Assembly: GCF_018449775.1 (NCBI RefSeq) | Contig: NZ_JAAVVB010000002.1 | Location: 124,001-188,000, forward strand | Direction: 5' to 3' | DNA: 64,000 nucleotides | Origin: Mucilaginibacter sp. dw_454 | Lineage (GTDB): Bacteria; Bacteroidota; Bacteroidia; Sphingobacteriales; Sphingobacteriaceae | Shown here: piece by piece, positions 36,876-45,246 of the stretch | Layout: every line of letters begins with the position of its first letter | How positions within the stretch are numbered: the first letter of the stretch is position 1 | The notes under the pieces: generated by a model | Seen by the model: only the letters and a program-made list of their open reading frames with translations | Told to the model about the DNA's origin: nothing | Database searches by the model: none | Made by a program: the position numbers and the translations under genes

Positions 36876-37316
36876 TTAATCCAGGGATGCACTCACATCG
36901 GCTATAAACTCGTCGAGACTATCAAATTTAGTAAACTTAATAGCCGACTGGATCTCTTTCAGCCTATTCAAAATATCGAGCGCCAAATCCAAACCGCCGG
37001 CTTCTTTACCAAACATCTCTGCATCCCAGTTAATGCCGGCCAAAATATCATCATCGGCCATGCCAATGCACCAGCTTTCTAAAAACTCATTTAACGGAAT
37101 TTCGGTCGCGGTATAATCGCGCCAGTCATCCTTAGCGCTGGCTTTGGCAAGGGCGCGTTCCGACCAAAACGGAACGATGGTAATATCCTCGTTTACATCA
37201 GCATGCGAGTTTGCCCAGCCCTTTTTATTTTGCAGGCCCCATACTAATTTTGAAGCAACAACCTGTTCTACAAACAGCTTATAACTTGATTCAATTGAGG
37301 CAATATCTTGTGGCAT
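36876..37316 (-). CDS. DUF2750-like protein
   Basis: The 146-residue product resembles DUF2750 proteins: SYKLFVEQVVASKLVWGLQ near the N-terminus, VPFWSERALAKA in the middle, then EIPLNEFLESWC and GINWDAEMFG. The function of the family is unknown. No export signal. Longer readings start at 37418 inside the upstream gene; ATG 37316 (MPQDIASIES) is preferred and leaves a 25-bp gap to the membrane Fe-S gene and 19 bp to the CCG gene. Its place between two electron-transfer genes may mean only co-expression. Confidence 0.75.
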   Translation of the reverse strand: MPQDIASIESSYKLFVEQVVASKLVWGLQNKKGWANSHADVNEDITIVPFWSERALAKASAKDDWRDYTATEIPLNEFLESWCIGMADDDILAGINWDAEMFGKEAGGLDLALDILNRLKEIQSAIKFTKFDSLDEFIADVSASLD

Positions 37317-37341
37317 CTTGTCTTGTTTTATGTTTATTATC

Positions 37342-38643
37342 TTACTCTTTATCCGCCCAGTTAAAGCGGTCGGCATTGCTGTATTTCCAGGGAGCACCGT
37401 TATTCTCGACGTTACCAAACATATTGTTGAGGCTTGACGGCGCCTGCGATTCCTCCATTACCACGTACCTGCGCATTTCGGTAATAATTTCCAGCGGATT
37501 GATGTTTACCGGGCAGGCCTCTACGCAGGCATTGCAGCTGGTACAGGCCCAAAGTTCCTCACGGGTAATGTAATTATCCAGCAAAGCTTTACCGTCGTTA
37601 TAATCCTTCCCATGCTGGTCTATGTTGTTGCCTACCTCGGTTATGCGGTCGCGGGTATCCATCATGATCTTACGGGGAGATAACAACTTACCCGTAATAT
37701 TTGCCGGGCAAACCGACGTACAGCGGCCGCATTCCGTACAGGTGTAGGCTTCCATCAGGTTCTTCCAGGTCAGGTCGGTTACGTCCTTCGCGCCAAAACG
37801 GGCCGGAACATCAGAAGTTTCCGGAACAAATGATGGATCGAGCATAGCCTTAACCTCGGTAGTTACCGACGTCATATTGGTGAACTCTCCCTTTGGCTCC
37901 AAATTGGAGTACCACACATTAGGGAAAGCCAGTAAAATATGGAAATGCTTAGAATAGGGCAGGTAATTTAAAAACGCCAGTATACCCACAATATGGAACC
38001 ACCAGCAAGCGCGCTCGGTAATAGCTAGTGTAATTGGATTGTTGGATAGAATAGACGCAATTAAACTACTCACCGGGAAGCTGCCCGCTTTGATGTAATG
38101 GTCAAAATGCAGGGCCTGTAATTTATAGTCGGCAGCATTCATGGTCAGGAAAGCGGCCATGAGGCAAATTTCTATGAGTAGGATATAGTTAGCGTCGCTT
38201 TTTGGCCAGGCGGTCATCTCTGTGCCGCTAAAGCGTTTTAAACGGGCTATGTTTCGGCGGGCAAGGAAGGTTACGCAGGCTAGTAATACCAATATCGCCA
38301 GTATTTCGAAGCCGCCAATAAGTAATCCGTATAAACTGCCTAATGGTTTTGAAAAAATGCGATGCGAGCCGAAGATGCCGTCAATCATAATCTCCAGCAC
38401 CTCAAGGTTAATAATGATAAAGCCGACGTAGATAAAGAAATGCATTACGGCAGCCAGCGGCCGTTTGGTCATTTTGGTTTGGCCCAGCGCAACCTTAGCC
38501 ATAATGGCCCAGCGCTCGGCGCGGCGGTCTGAGCGGTCGACAGCCTTCCCTAACAATATATTACGGCGTATTTTCCCTGCGTTTTTTACAAACAGGTAAA
38601 TGGCCGCTGCCAATAGGAGAATGAAGATCAGTTGAGAAATCAT
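37342..38643 (-). CDS. Membrane 4Fe-4S oxidoreductase subunit (HdrC/E-like)
   Basis: The 433-residue product has about five or six membrane helices in the first ~255 residues (LIFILLLAAAIYLFV, MHFFIYVGFIIINLEVL, LAILVLLACVTFLA and others), like NarI/HdrE-type quinone or heme-binding subunits. A cytoplasmic part follows with two [4Fe-4S] motifs, CTECGRCTSVCP near 300 and CTSCNACVEACP near 366. With the CCG protein downstream it probably forms a membrane electron-transfer complex. The natural donor and acceptor are unknown. A well-spaced promoter lies upstream. Confidence 0.88.
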   Translation of the reverse strand: MISQLIFILLLAAAIYLFVKNAGKIRRNILLGKAVDRSDRRAERWAIMAKVALGQTKMTKRPLAAVMHFFIYVGFIIINLEVLEIMIDGIFGSHRIFSKPLGSLYGLLIGGFEILAILVLLACVTFLARRNIARLKRFSGTEMTAWPKSDANYILLIEICLMAAFLTMNAADYKLQALHFDHYIKAGSFPVSSLIASILSNNPITLAITERACWWFHIVGILAFLNYLPYSKHFHILLAFPNVWYSNLEPKGEFTNMTSVTTEVKAMLDPSFVPETSDVPARFGAKDVTDLTWKNLMEAYTCTECGRCTSVCPANITGKLLSPRKIMMDTRDRITEVGNNIDQHGKDYNDGKALLDNYITREELWACTSCNACVEACPVNINPLEIITEMRRYVVMEESQAPSSLNNMFGNVENNGAPWKYSNADRFNWADKE

Positions 38644-38665
38644 TATGCGTGCATAGTAATTTGAT

Positions 38666-38695
38666 CAAAGATAGTTTTATCTGTCATCTAACAAA
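38666..38695 (-). promoter_or_regulatory. Promoter of the Fe-S operon
   Basis: On the minus strand TTTG (38695-38692) is followed after 18 bp by TATCTTTG (38673-38666), a near-ideal Bacteroidetes promoter. The start codon is 22 bp downstream. Confidence 0.65.
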
Positions 38696-38817
38696 ATAAT
38701 ACAATGCAAAACGCGGCTTAAAAGTTTGTTTATGAAATTAAGTATTTGATTTACTGATGACTTAATTAGCCGCCGAAAGAAATTTGAAAAAAAAATATCG
38801 ATAAATAAAAAAAACGC

Positions 38818-38825
38818 TACATTTG
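38818..38825 (+). promoter_or_regulatory. -7 box of tRNA-Phe
   Basis: TACATTTG, an exact TAnnTTTG match, lies 19 bp before the mature tRNA 5' end. Confidence 0.5.
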
Positions 38826-38844
38826 CAGTCCCGAAACGGGCGAT

Positions 38845-38917
38845 GGTATCATAGCTCAGTCGGTAGAGCAAAGGACTGAAAATCCTTGTGTCGCTGGTTC
38901 GATCCCAGCTGATACCA
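38845..38917 (+). tRNA. tRNA-Phe (GAA)
   Basis: 73 bases fold into a full cloverleaf. The acceptor GGTATCA pairs with TGATACC and is followed by discriminator A. The D arm is GCTC/GAGC, and the anticodon stem AAGGA/TCCTT holds loop CTGAAAA with anticodon GAA at 38878-38880. The T arm is GCTGG/CCAGC with loop TTCGATC. CCA is not encoded (CACC follows). A short copy of the 3' end recurs at 51746-51760, beyond the nitrate cluster. Confidence 0.97.
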
Positions 38918-38925
38918 CACCATTA

Positions 38926-38958
38926 AAAACCTCTTAGCATTGCTGGGAGGTTTTTTTG
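38926..38958 (+). terminator. Terminator after tRNA-Phe
   Basis: AAAAACCTC pairs with GAGGTTTTT around TTAGCATTGCTGG, with a seven-T run. Confidence 0.8.
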
Positions 38959-39023
38959 TGCTTTAAAGTGTCTCGAGCTACACCAATCTCTCTATAACCT
39001 AAATGAACCCTATTTAGCCTATC

Positions 39024-39374
39024 TTATGATTGTGCCAGCGGGTTAGGATAATTATCGCTTTGATCTTCAGTAACATCATCCAGGCATTTAAAATCTTTTT
39101 CTATCAATAAAAATAATTCGCCATGGTTGCCCCGAAAACCAACACGTCCCGTTGCTTCCCATTCTTTAGCCCATGCGGTTGGCATAAGCAGGGTTATTTT
39201 GTTGTTGTTGAATATGGCCTCCAGCATATTGCTCTCACTTTTTTGCAAAGCATATATCAATTGTTGATCACCGAAATTGGTTCTTTCTTCCAGGTAGTCA
39301 TTCTTTAAAAAATTGTCGACATCAGTTTTTGTCAATCTATATCGTAAGGAATTTCCTTTAATTCTAATTTTCAT
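39024..39374 (-). CDS. Small conserved protein, DUF7009-like
   Basis: The 116-residue product begins MKIRIKGNSLRYRLTKTDV, an N-terminus I associate with a small Bacteroidetes/Proteobacteria family of unknown function (probably DUF7009). The alternating strands (LIYALQKSE, KITLLMPTAWAKEW) suggest a compact alpha/beta cytoplasmic domain. It lies between tRNA-Phe and nirB on the opposite strand, with a 323-bp promoter region separating it from nirB. A role in nitrogen metabolism is only suggested by position. Confidence 0.6.
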   Translation of the reverse strand: MKIRIKGNSLRYRLTKTDVDNFLKNDYLEERTNFGDQQLIYALQKSESNMLEAIFNNNKITLLMPTAWAKEWEATGRVGFRGNHGELFLLIEKDFKCLDDVTEDQSDNYPNPLAQS

Positions 39375-39518
39375 AAATAAATAGTCGATTTGTTTATTTT
39401 TTATAGCTATTTAAAGACATTAACTTTAACGTATTGGTAAAAAAGTTAGTTTGTAGGCCAGGGTGTCGGTATTTTTTTTAGTTAAAATTGATTTTTGTAT
39501 GAAAAATTGAATTTTAAA

Positions 39519-39530
39519 TGATTTATATCA
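39519..39530. promoter_or_regulatory. Candidate Crp/Fnr operator upstream of nirB
   Basis: TGAT-TTAT-ATCA keeps the inner half-sites of the Fnr consensus TTGAT-N4-ATCAA. The 11-base core GATTTATATCA recurs at 43295-43305, upstream of the cluster's own Crp/Fnr gene. It is centred about 100 bp upstream of the predicted transcript start. Confidence 0.45.
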
Positions 39531-39591
39531 CGGTATATGTGCTTTAAATATCAATATTTATATATTTTATATTGCCAAAATAATTAAATAA

Positions 39592-39622
39592 TTTGATTTT
39601 TTGACTTTTTTAGTTATAATTG
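39592..39622 (+). promoter_or_regulatory. Promoter of nirB
   Basis: TTTG at 39592-39595 and TATAATTG at 39615-39622 are separated by exactly 19 bp, the Bacteroidetes spacing; the -7 box has one mismatch to TAnnTTTG. Confidence 0.55.
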
Positions 39623-39697
39623 CTCTTGTAAATGCAATTTAGGTCGCTCTTTATTTGTGTTTGCTGAAATAAAAACGCTTTAACAAATAAAAACGTC

Positions 39698-42190
39698 ATG
39701 ATAAAACCTACTGTAATAGTGGTTGGTAATGGCATGGTTGGGTATAAGTTTTGTGAAAAACTTATATCCAGATCGCCAGAGTTCAACATCGTCGTGTTTG
39801 GCGAAGAGCCGCGTCAGGCTTATGACAGAGTACACCTTAGTGAATATTTTAACGGCAAGTCGGCAGGCGATCTTTCTATGTCTACCCGTGATTGGTATGA
39901 CGAGCGCGGCATCGCGTTGCACTTAGGAGATCCTATACAAGAAATAGACCGTAGCAATAAAACAGTACATTCTTTGCTGGGGTTAAAAATCAATTATGAT
40001 TACCTGGTATTGGCTACCGGTTCATCCGCTTTTGTGCCTGATATTCCAGGTGTTGAAAAAGACGGTGTGTTTGTTTATCGGACTATTGAAGATCTCGATT
40101 TAATTAAAGCTTACGCAGTTAATGCTAAATGTGGTGCGGTAATGGGGGGCGGCCTGCTCGGGCTGGAGGCGGCAAAAGCATTAATCGATCTGGGTATTGA
40201 GGATACCCATGTAATTGAATTCGCTCCGCGATTGATGCCGCGGCAAATTGATTCGGCCGGCAGTGCAATGCTTCAATCCAAATTGAAGACGCTTGGCGTT
40301 ACAATCCATCTAAATAAAAACACTTCGCACGTAGGCGGCGCAAAGAAAATTGATGCGCTGCATTTTAACGACGATACTTTGTTGCCGGTAGATATGTTGG
40401 TTATATCGGCAGGGATACGCCCGCGCGATGAGTTGGCTAAACTGTCGGGATTGCAGGTTGGTAGTCGGGGAGGTATTGTTGTTAACGAAAAAATGCAAAC
40501 CAGCGATGAAAGCATTTTCGCTATTGGTGAATGCGCTCTTTACGAAGGGATGATATACGGACTGGTTGCGCCAGGTTATGAGATGGCTGAGATAGTTGTT
40601 TCTCAACTTACCGGCGGCAGTAAGCTATTTTATAGTTACGACATGAGTACCAAGCTTAAATTGATTGGCGTTGATGTGGCCAGCTTCGGCGATGCCTTTG
40701 TGACAGAGCCTGATTGCCGGACGATAGTTTTTGAAGATACGCACAAGGGTATTTATAAACGCATCAATATCAGCACAGATGGTCAATATCTTTTAGGTGG
40801 TATTTTGATCGGCGATGCGGATGCTTATAATATGTTGCTGCAAACGGTTAATAATAAATTGGTATTGCCTCCTAATCCGGAAGATCTGATCCTGGGGCTA
40901 AGAGGTGGTGCCGAAAGTGAAGGTGCTGGCGTAATGAGTTTGCCCGATGATGCGCTGATCTGCTCATGCGAGGCGGTTGACAAAGCAGCAATCTGTTCGT
41001 CTGTAACAGAGTTGGGCGTTACAGATATTGATGGTGTAAAAAAATGCACCAGGGCCGGTACCGGTTGCGGCGGGTGTATCCCTTTGGTGAAGGACCTGAT
41101 TGCCGGCACGATGAATGCCAACGGCCAATATATTAAAGAGGTTATCTGCGAGCATTTTGACTACTCGCGCCAGGAACTATTCGATCTGATCAAGATCAAT
41201 GAGGTTAAAAACTATGATCTGGTACTTGATCATTTCGGTAAAGGGGATGGCTGTGAAACGTGTAAGCCCGCGGTGGCCAGCATACTTTCAAGTTTGTGGA
41301 ATGACGTGATTGTAAAACAGGATACCATACAAGACAGTAATGATCGTTTTTTAGCCAACATTCAAAAAGGCGGGACTTATTCTGTAGTGCCACGCATACC
41401 CGGAGGTGAAATTACTCCGGATAAACTCATTGTAATTGGGCAGGTGGCTAAGCGCTACGGATTGTATACTAAAATTACGGGTGGCCAGCGCATTGATATG
41501 TTCGGCGCGCACTTAAATGACTTGCCGGCAATTTGGGAAGAGTTGATTGAAGCAGGCTTTGAAAGTGGTCATGCTTATGGCAAAGCTTTGCGTACCGTGA
41601 AAAGCTGCGTAGGTAGCACCTGGTGCAGATTTGGATTACATGATAGCGTTACTTTTGCTATCGAAATTGAAGATCGATACAAAGGTATCCGCGCGCCTCA
41701 TAAATTAAAGGGTGGCGTTAGTGGTTGTATAAGAGAATGCGCCGAGGCTAAATCAAAGGATTTTGGTGTAATCGCTACCGAAAAGGGCTGGAATCTATAC
41801 GTTTGCGGGAACGGTGGCTCAAAACCTCAGCACGCCCAATTATTTGCAAGCGATATAGATAAGGATACCCTGGTAAGGTATCTCGACAGGTTTCTAATGT
41901 TCTATATAAAAACAGCCGAGCCTCTATCGCGTACAGCTACCTGGCTTAACAAAATGGATGGCGGTATGGCTTATCTCAAAAATGTGGTGATCAACGATAG
42001 TTTGGGTATATGTGGTCAATTGGAAGAAGAAATGCAGGCCCTGGTAAATACTTATCACTGCGAATGGAAAGAAGTTATTGAAGATCCTGCACTTCGCAAG
42101 CGTTTTAGCCATTTCGTAAATGCGCCCCAAGAGAAAGATCCAACAGTAACGTTCGAGCCAATGCGCGAACAGGTAAAAGCAAAATGGTAG
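39698..42190 (+). CDS. nirB: NAD(P)H nitrite reductase, large subunit
   Basis: NirB reduces nitrite to ammonium with six electrons from NAD(P)H in the cytoplasm. The 830-residue product has an FAD/NAD domain (VVGNGMVGYKF near the start; MGGGLLGLEAAKAL near 150). A BFD-like [2Fe-2S] domain follows with ligands Cys422, Cys424, Cys457 and Cys460, then ferredoxin-like and siroheme/[4Fe-4S] domains. The siroheme ligands are complete: Cys637-x5-Cys643 and Cys677-x3-Cys681. Length and order are standard. nirD follows after 21 bp. No siroheme synthesis gene lies in the window. Confidence 0.96.
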   Translation: MIKPTVIVVGNGMVGYKFCEKLISRSPEFNIVVFGEEPRQAYDRVHLSEYFNGKSAGDLSMSTRDWYDERGIALHLGDPIQEIDRSNKTVHSLLGLKINYDYLVLATGSSAFVPDIPGVEKDGVFVYRTIEDLDLIKAYAVNAKCGAVMGGGLLGLEAAKALIDLGIEDTHVIEFAPRLMPRQIDSAGSAMLQSKLKTLGVTIHLNKNTSHVGGAKKIDALHFNDDTLLPVDMLVISAGIRPRDELAKLSGLQVGSRGGIVVNEKMQTSDESIFAIGECALYEGMIYGLVAPGYEMAEIVVSQLTGGSKLFYSYDMSTKLKLIGVDVASFGDAFVTEPDCRTIVFEDTHKGIYKRINISTDGQYLLGGILIGDADAYNMLLQTVNNKLVLPPNPEDLILGLRGGAESEGAGVMSLPDDALICSCEAVDKAAICSSVTELGVTDIDGVKKCTRAGTGCGGCIPLVKDLIAGTMNANGQYIKEVICEHFDYSRQELFDLIKINEVKNYDLVLDHFGKGDGCETCKPAVASILSSLWNDVIVKQDTIQDSNDRFLANIQKGGTYSVVPRIPGGEITPDKLIVIGQVAKRYGLYTKITGGQRIDMFGAHLNDLPAIWEELIEAGFESGHAYGKALRTVKSCVGSTWCRFGLHDSVTFAIEIEDRYKGIRAPHKLKGGVSGCIRECAEAKSKDFGVIATEKGWNLYVCGNGGSKPQHAQLFASDIDKDTLVRYLDRFLMFYIKTAEPLSRTATWLNKMDGGMAYLKNVVINDSLGICGQLEEEMQALVNTYHCEWKEVIEDPALRKRFSHFVNAPQEKDPTVTFEPMREQVKAKW

Positions 42191-42211
42191 TAATTAAGTA
42201 AAAGATACTAA

Positions 42212-42556
42212 ATGGAAACACTAATAGATAACTGGGTGCTGGCATGTTACACAACCGATATCCCCGAAAACGGCGGTGCTTGCGTAAAGTTAGCCGACGA
42301 ACAAATAGCAGTTTTTAATTTTACGCGTCGTGGCGAATGGTTTGCAACGCAGAATCTTTGCCCTCACAGGCAACAAATGGTTTTATCAAGAGGAATGATC
42401 GGCAGTACAGGAGAAAATTGTGAGCCCAAAGTTGCTTGCCCGTTTCATAAAAACACATTTTCGTTGCTAAGTGGCCGGTGTTTAACTAACGAAGAATTGT
42501 CAATTAAAACTTATGAGGTAAGGGTAGAGGATAATAAAGTTTTTATTTGTCTTTAG
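42212..42556 (+). CDS. nirD: Nitrite reductase small subunit, Rieske type
   Basis: NirD is the small partner of NirB. The 114-residue Rieske-like domain keeps both [2Fe-2S] ligand pairs: Cys50-Pro-His52 and Cys76-Pro-Phe-His79, so it may actually carry a cluster, unlike NirD proteins that have lost these residues. It follows nirB closely in the same operon. Its stop overlaps the end of the convergent Crp/Fnr gene by 4 bases. Confidence 0.93.
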   Translation: METLIDNWVLACYTTDIPENGGACVKLADEQIAVFNFTRRGEWFATQNLCPHRQQMVLSRGMIGSTGENCEPKVACPFHKNTFSLLSGRCLTNEELSIKTYEVRVEDNKVFICL

Positions 42557-43245
42557 GCCGCTTCTTCAGTAAGCTTGTTTAATTTATCGTGGTTAATTAT
42601 CGAAATGCTTTTGCCGGAAAGTTTGAGCAGTTTTTCTTGCACCATTTCATTGATCACCCTAAAAACGGTCTCGTAAGTGGCGCCTGAAAAAGATGCCAGA
42701 TCTTGCCGGCTTAATTCGATATTAATAAAGCCGTCGGTGGTTAAACCAAATTGGTTTTTCAGACTAATTAAAGCATCTGCTACACGCCCTTTAACTGGCA
42801 TATGTGCCACATTGCGGGTTTTCTGTTCAGACACCCGCAGGTCGTGAATTAAAAACATGAGTAAATTATAATTGAAATCAGCGTTCACCTTTAAAGTTGT
42901 CTCGAAAAAATCAGTGTCTACAAAACTTATTATGCCTGCTTGTACTGCAGTAGCTGATATGGTGTAAATGCCGTCGCCGCCTAATGCCCGGTGGCCAAAT
43001 ATCATCCCCTCGCTAGCGAATCTTAAAATCAATTCTTTTTCGGCTCCCCATCGTTTATGAACCTTTACTATTCCGCTATTTACAAAGAAAATGCCCTTAA
43101 CTGCATCGCCTTCTTTAAAGATTGACTCGCCTTTTTTGACTTTGTAGTTCTTTTTATGCGCTAAAATTGTCGGAATCCATTCTTTCAGGCAGTTTTTGCA
43201 TAAAAAACAGGTATCTGTGTCCTCAATTATTGAAACTTTCTTCAT
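42553..43245 (-). CDS. Crp/Fnr-family regulator with N-terminal cysteine triplet
   Basis: The 230-residue product has a cyclic-nucleotide-binding-like jelly-roll (~25-145), a long dimer helix and a winged HTH (~165-215) with YETVFRVI as recognition helix, keeping the Glu and Arg that contact TGA half-sites in Fnr. The only cysteines are Cys13, Cys16 and Cys19 (CFLCKNC), a possible site for an oxygen- or NO-sensitive cluster with a fourth non-Cys ligand. It lies between the nir operon and the nitrate operon and most likely regulates both. A matching palindrome occurs upstream of nirB and of itself. Confidence 0.88.
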   Translation of the reverse strand: MKKVSIIEDTDTCFLCKNCLKEWIPTILAHKKNYKVKKGESIFKEGDAVKGIFFVNSGIVKVHKRWGAEKELILRFASEGMIFGHRALGGDGIYTISATAVQAGIISFVDTDFFETTLKVNADFNYNLLMFLIHDLRVSEQKTRNVAHMPVKGRVADALISLKNQFGLTTDGFINIELSRQDLASFSGATYETVFRVINEMVQEKLLKLSGKSISIINHDKLNKLTEEAA

Positions 43246-43692
43246 TTTGCTTGACTTAATTTACTATTAATGTAATTATAGTTATTTTTTTAACGATTTA
43301 TATCATATTTTTCTATTGTATTTTGACTTTTATATAGATTTTAAATTGTTTAATCGATAATAAGCAGGCATAAATTGATTTTATTGTAAGTTTTTTATTT
43401 TAATTTTTTGTTAAAATCATATTTATATGCTTTTGTGTAATTGCTCTATTGGTTTTTTATTAAAAAAAACGATAATTGATTAGATAAATCATAAAAGTCA
43501 TCAAATTATTAGACAATAATTCAATTTTTACATTGTATTGAATATATTTACAATATAAAAAGGTCGCAAATTTTAAAAAATCAACTATGACAAGAAACAG
43601 ACAGGTATAAAATGAAAAAAACCTTGCCGGGAGGTCGCATTTCCAGACAAGGCAGATAGTTTTAATCGCTTTAACAAAAAAAACCAACCCAA
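43246..43692. promoter_or_regulatory. Divergent regulatory region of the nitrate cluster
   Basis: This 447-bp, extremely A/T-rich gap separates the regulator gene from the barrel-transporter-reductase operon. It holds the palindrome at 43294-43305, near the regulator start, and another dyad (TTGATTAGATAAATCATAA, near 43476). No coding frame or clear -33/-7 pair was seen for the plus operon. Confidence 0.45.
43294..43305. promoter_or_regulatory. Candidate Crp/Fnr operator near the regulator gene
   Basis: CGAT-TTAT-ATCA shares GATTTATATCA with 39520-39530. It lies about 50 bp upstream of the Crp/Fnr start, fitting autoregulation. Confidence 0.4.
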
Positions 43693-45234
43693 ATGTACAA
43701 AAAGGAATTAAATCCGCGCATAATTGCGGCAATTCTATTGTGTACGTCGTGTTTTGCTGTGAAAAATGCAAATGCACAACTTTCTTTAACGGGGCAAATA
43801 CGTACCCGTGGAGAGTTACGCGACGGATACGGCACATTAGAGCCTAAAGATGCAAAAGCCGCTGCCCAGATAGCGCAGCGAACGCGGCTCATATTTAACT
43901 ACAAATCGAGCCGGCTTATTTTTCAAACTTCAATTCAGGACGTAAGATTGTGGGGGCAAGACGCCTCAACAATTACCCCGGCCGACGGCTCAAAATTAGC
44001 TGTCCACGAAGCCTGGGCCGAAATTATCCTATCTAACAAAAAAGACACCTCATTTAAAATATCGCCCGTTGATTATTTTGCTATTAAAGTAGGCCGGCAG
44101 GAACTTGTATATGATGATGAGCGATTATTTGGCGCGTCTGACTGGCTTACCCAGGCCCGCCGGCATGACGCTATAGTTTTCAAGCTGATGCAGCAAGGCT
44201 GGCAGATTGATCTCGGTGGCGCATTTAACCAAAATACCGATGCTATTAATTATAACGGCACCTTTTACACGCCGGCCAATGTGCCCGCTACAGTTAAAGA
44301 TAGTAAAGGCAACCTCATGAATACGCCAACCGGCTTTATCCCCTTGATTAATGCCGCGGGGATAAGCGCTAAAAATGGCTCGCCCGCATTTTTAAATCCG
44401 CCCGGAACTAATGCGCTCATAGCCGATTATAAATCACTACAATATTTATACGCGGCTAAAAAATTTGGTAGTACTAAAGTATCCGGTTTGTTTGTAACCG
44501 ACGAATTTGGCAAATACATTCTTGACTCGGTTAAAAATACAGCAGGTACGGATGTTGGCTATTTATATGGCCGCCGTTATAATCAGCCTGGCATAAATAC
44601 GCGAATAACTACCGGCTTGCTGGTAAATCCGGCCTTTGGCGATAAGAATCAATGGGCGGGCACCGCCGGTTATTATTACCAGGGCGGACATGATAAAGAT
44701 GGTTTAAAACTAAGCGCTTATACTTACACGCTGAGTTTAACTTATAAAGACATTAATTGGGGATATACCGGCGGCCTTGATGTACTATCAGGCAACGATG
44801 CTACCTCTACTTCGGCAGTCAACCATCGATTTGACCCGCTATATGGCACACCACATAAATTCTGGGGATCTATGGACTATTTCTATGCCGCCAGCGGATC
44901 GCCAACCGGCGGATTGACCGACCCATACCTGAAACTGAAATATATATCCACTAATACGCGGTTCAGTACCGAGCTGGCCGGGCATTATTTTATGTTAGCC
45001 GATAACCAAAAAAACACGACGGGCGCTGTAATAGACAAACATCTGGGTACCGAGCTTGATTTGACAACCGCTTATAAGCTCAATAAATTTACCTCGGTTG
45101 ATGTAGGAATATCTTACATGGCAGCTACACGCAGTATGGAATACGCTAAAGGTATTACGCCTAATACGTCGGCACTAAATCCTGTATGGGCGTATTTACA
45201 GCTAAATATCAAACCCGATTTTTTAAACAAGTAA
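43693..45234 (+). CDS. Outer-membrane beta-barrel, alginate-export family
   Basis: The 513-residue product has a signal peptide (IIAAILLCTSCFAV, cleavage near NANAQ) and then a long series of amphipathic strands characteristic of the alginate_exp porin family. LSLTGQIRTRGELRDGYG and KVGRQELVYDDERLFG are family-typical. Position before a nitrate transporter gene suggests it lets nitrate or another anion through the outer membrane rather than exporting alginate; no alginate genes are nearby. It is followed by the transporter gene after 12 bp. Confidence 0.85.
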   Translation: MYKKELNPRIIAAILLCTSCFAVKNANAQLSLTGQIRTRGELRDGYGTLEPKDAKAAAQIAQRTRLIFNYKSSRLIFQTSIQDVRLWGQDASTITPADGSKLAVHEAWAEIILSNKKDTSFKISPVDYFAIKVGRQELVYDDERLFGASDWLTQARRHDAIVFKLMQQGWQIDLGGAFNQNTDAINYNGTFYTPANVPATVKDSKGNLMNTPTGFIPLINAAGISAKNGSPAFLNPPGTNALIADYKSLQYLYAAKKFGSTKVSGLFVTDEFGKYILDSVKNTAGTDVGYLYGRRYNQPGINTRITTGLLVNPAFGDKNQWAGTAGYYYQGGHDKDGLKLSAYTYTLSLTYKDINWGYTGGLDVLSGNDATSTSAVNHRFDPLYGTPHKFWGSMDYFYAASGSPTGGLTDPYLKLKYISTNTRFSTELAGHYFMLADNQKNTTGAVIDKHLGTELDLTTAYKLNKFTSVDVGISYMAATRSMEYAKGITPNTSALNPVWAYLQLNIKPDFLNK

Positions 45235-45246
45235 ACTCCGGTAGTC

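Larger units (their letters stand above)
39375..39697. promoter_or_regulatory. nirB upstream region
   Basis: This 323-bp very A/T-rich gap holds no gene. It contains an Fnr-type palindrome at 39519-39530 and a promoter with exact 19-bp spacing at 39592-39622, which leaves a 5' leader of about 70 bases before nirB. Confidence 0.55.
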
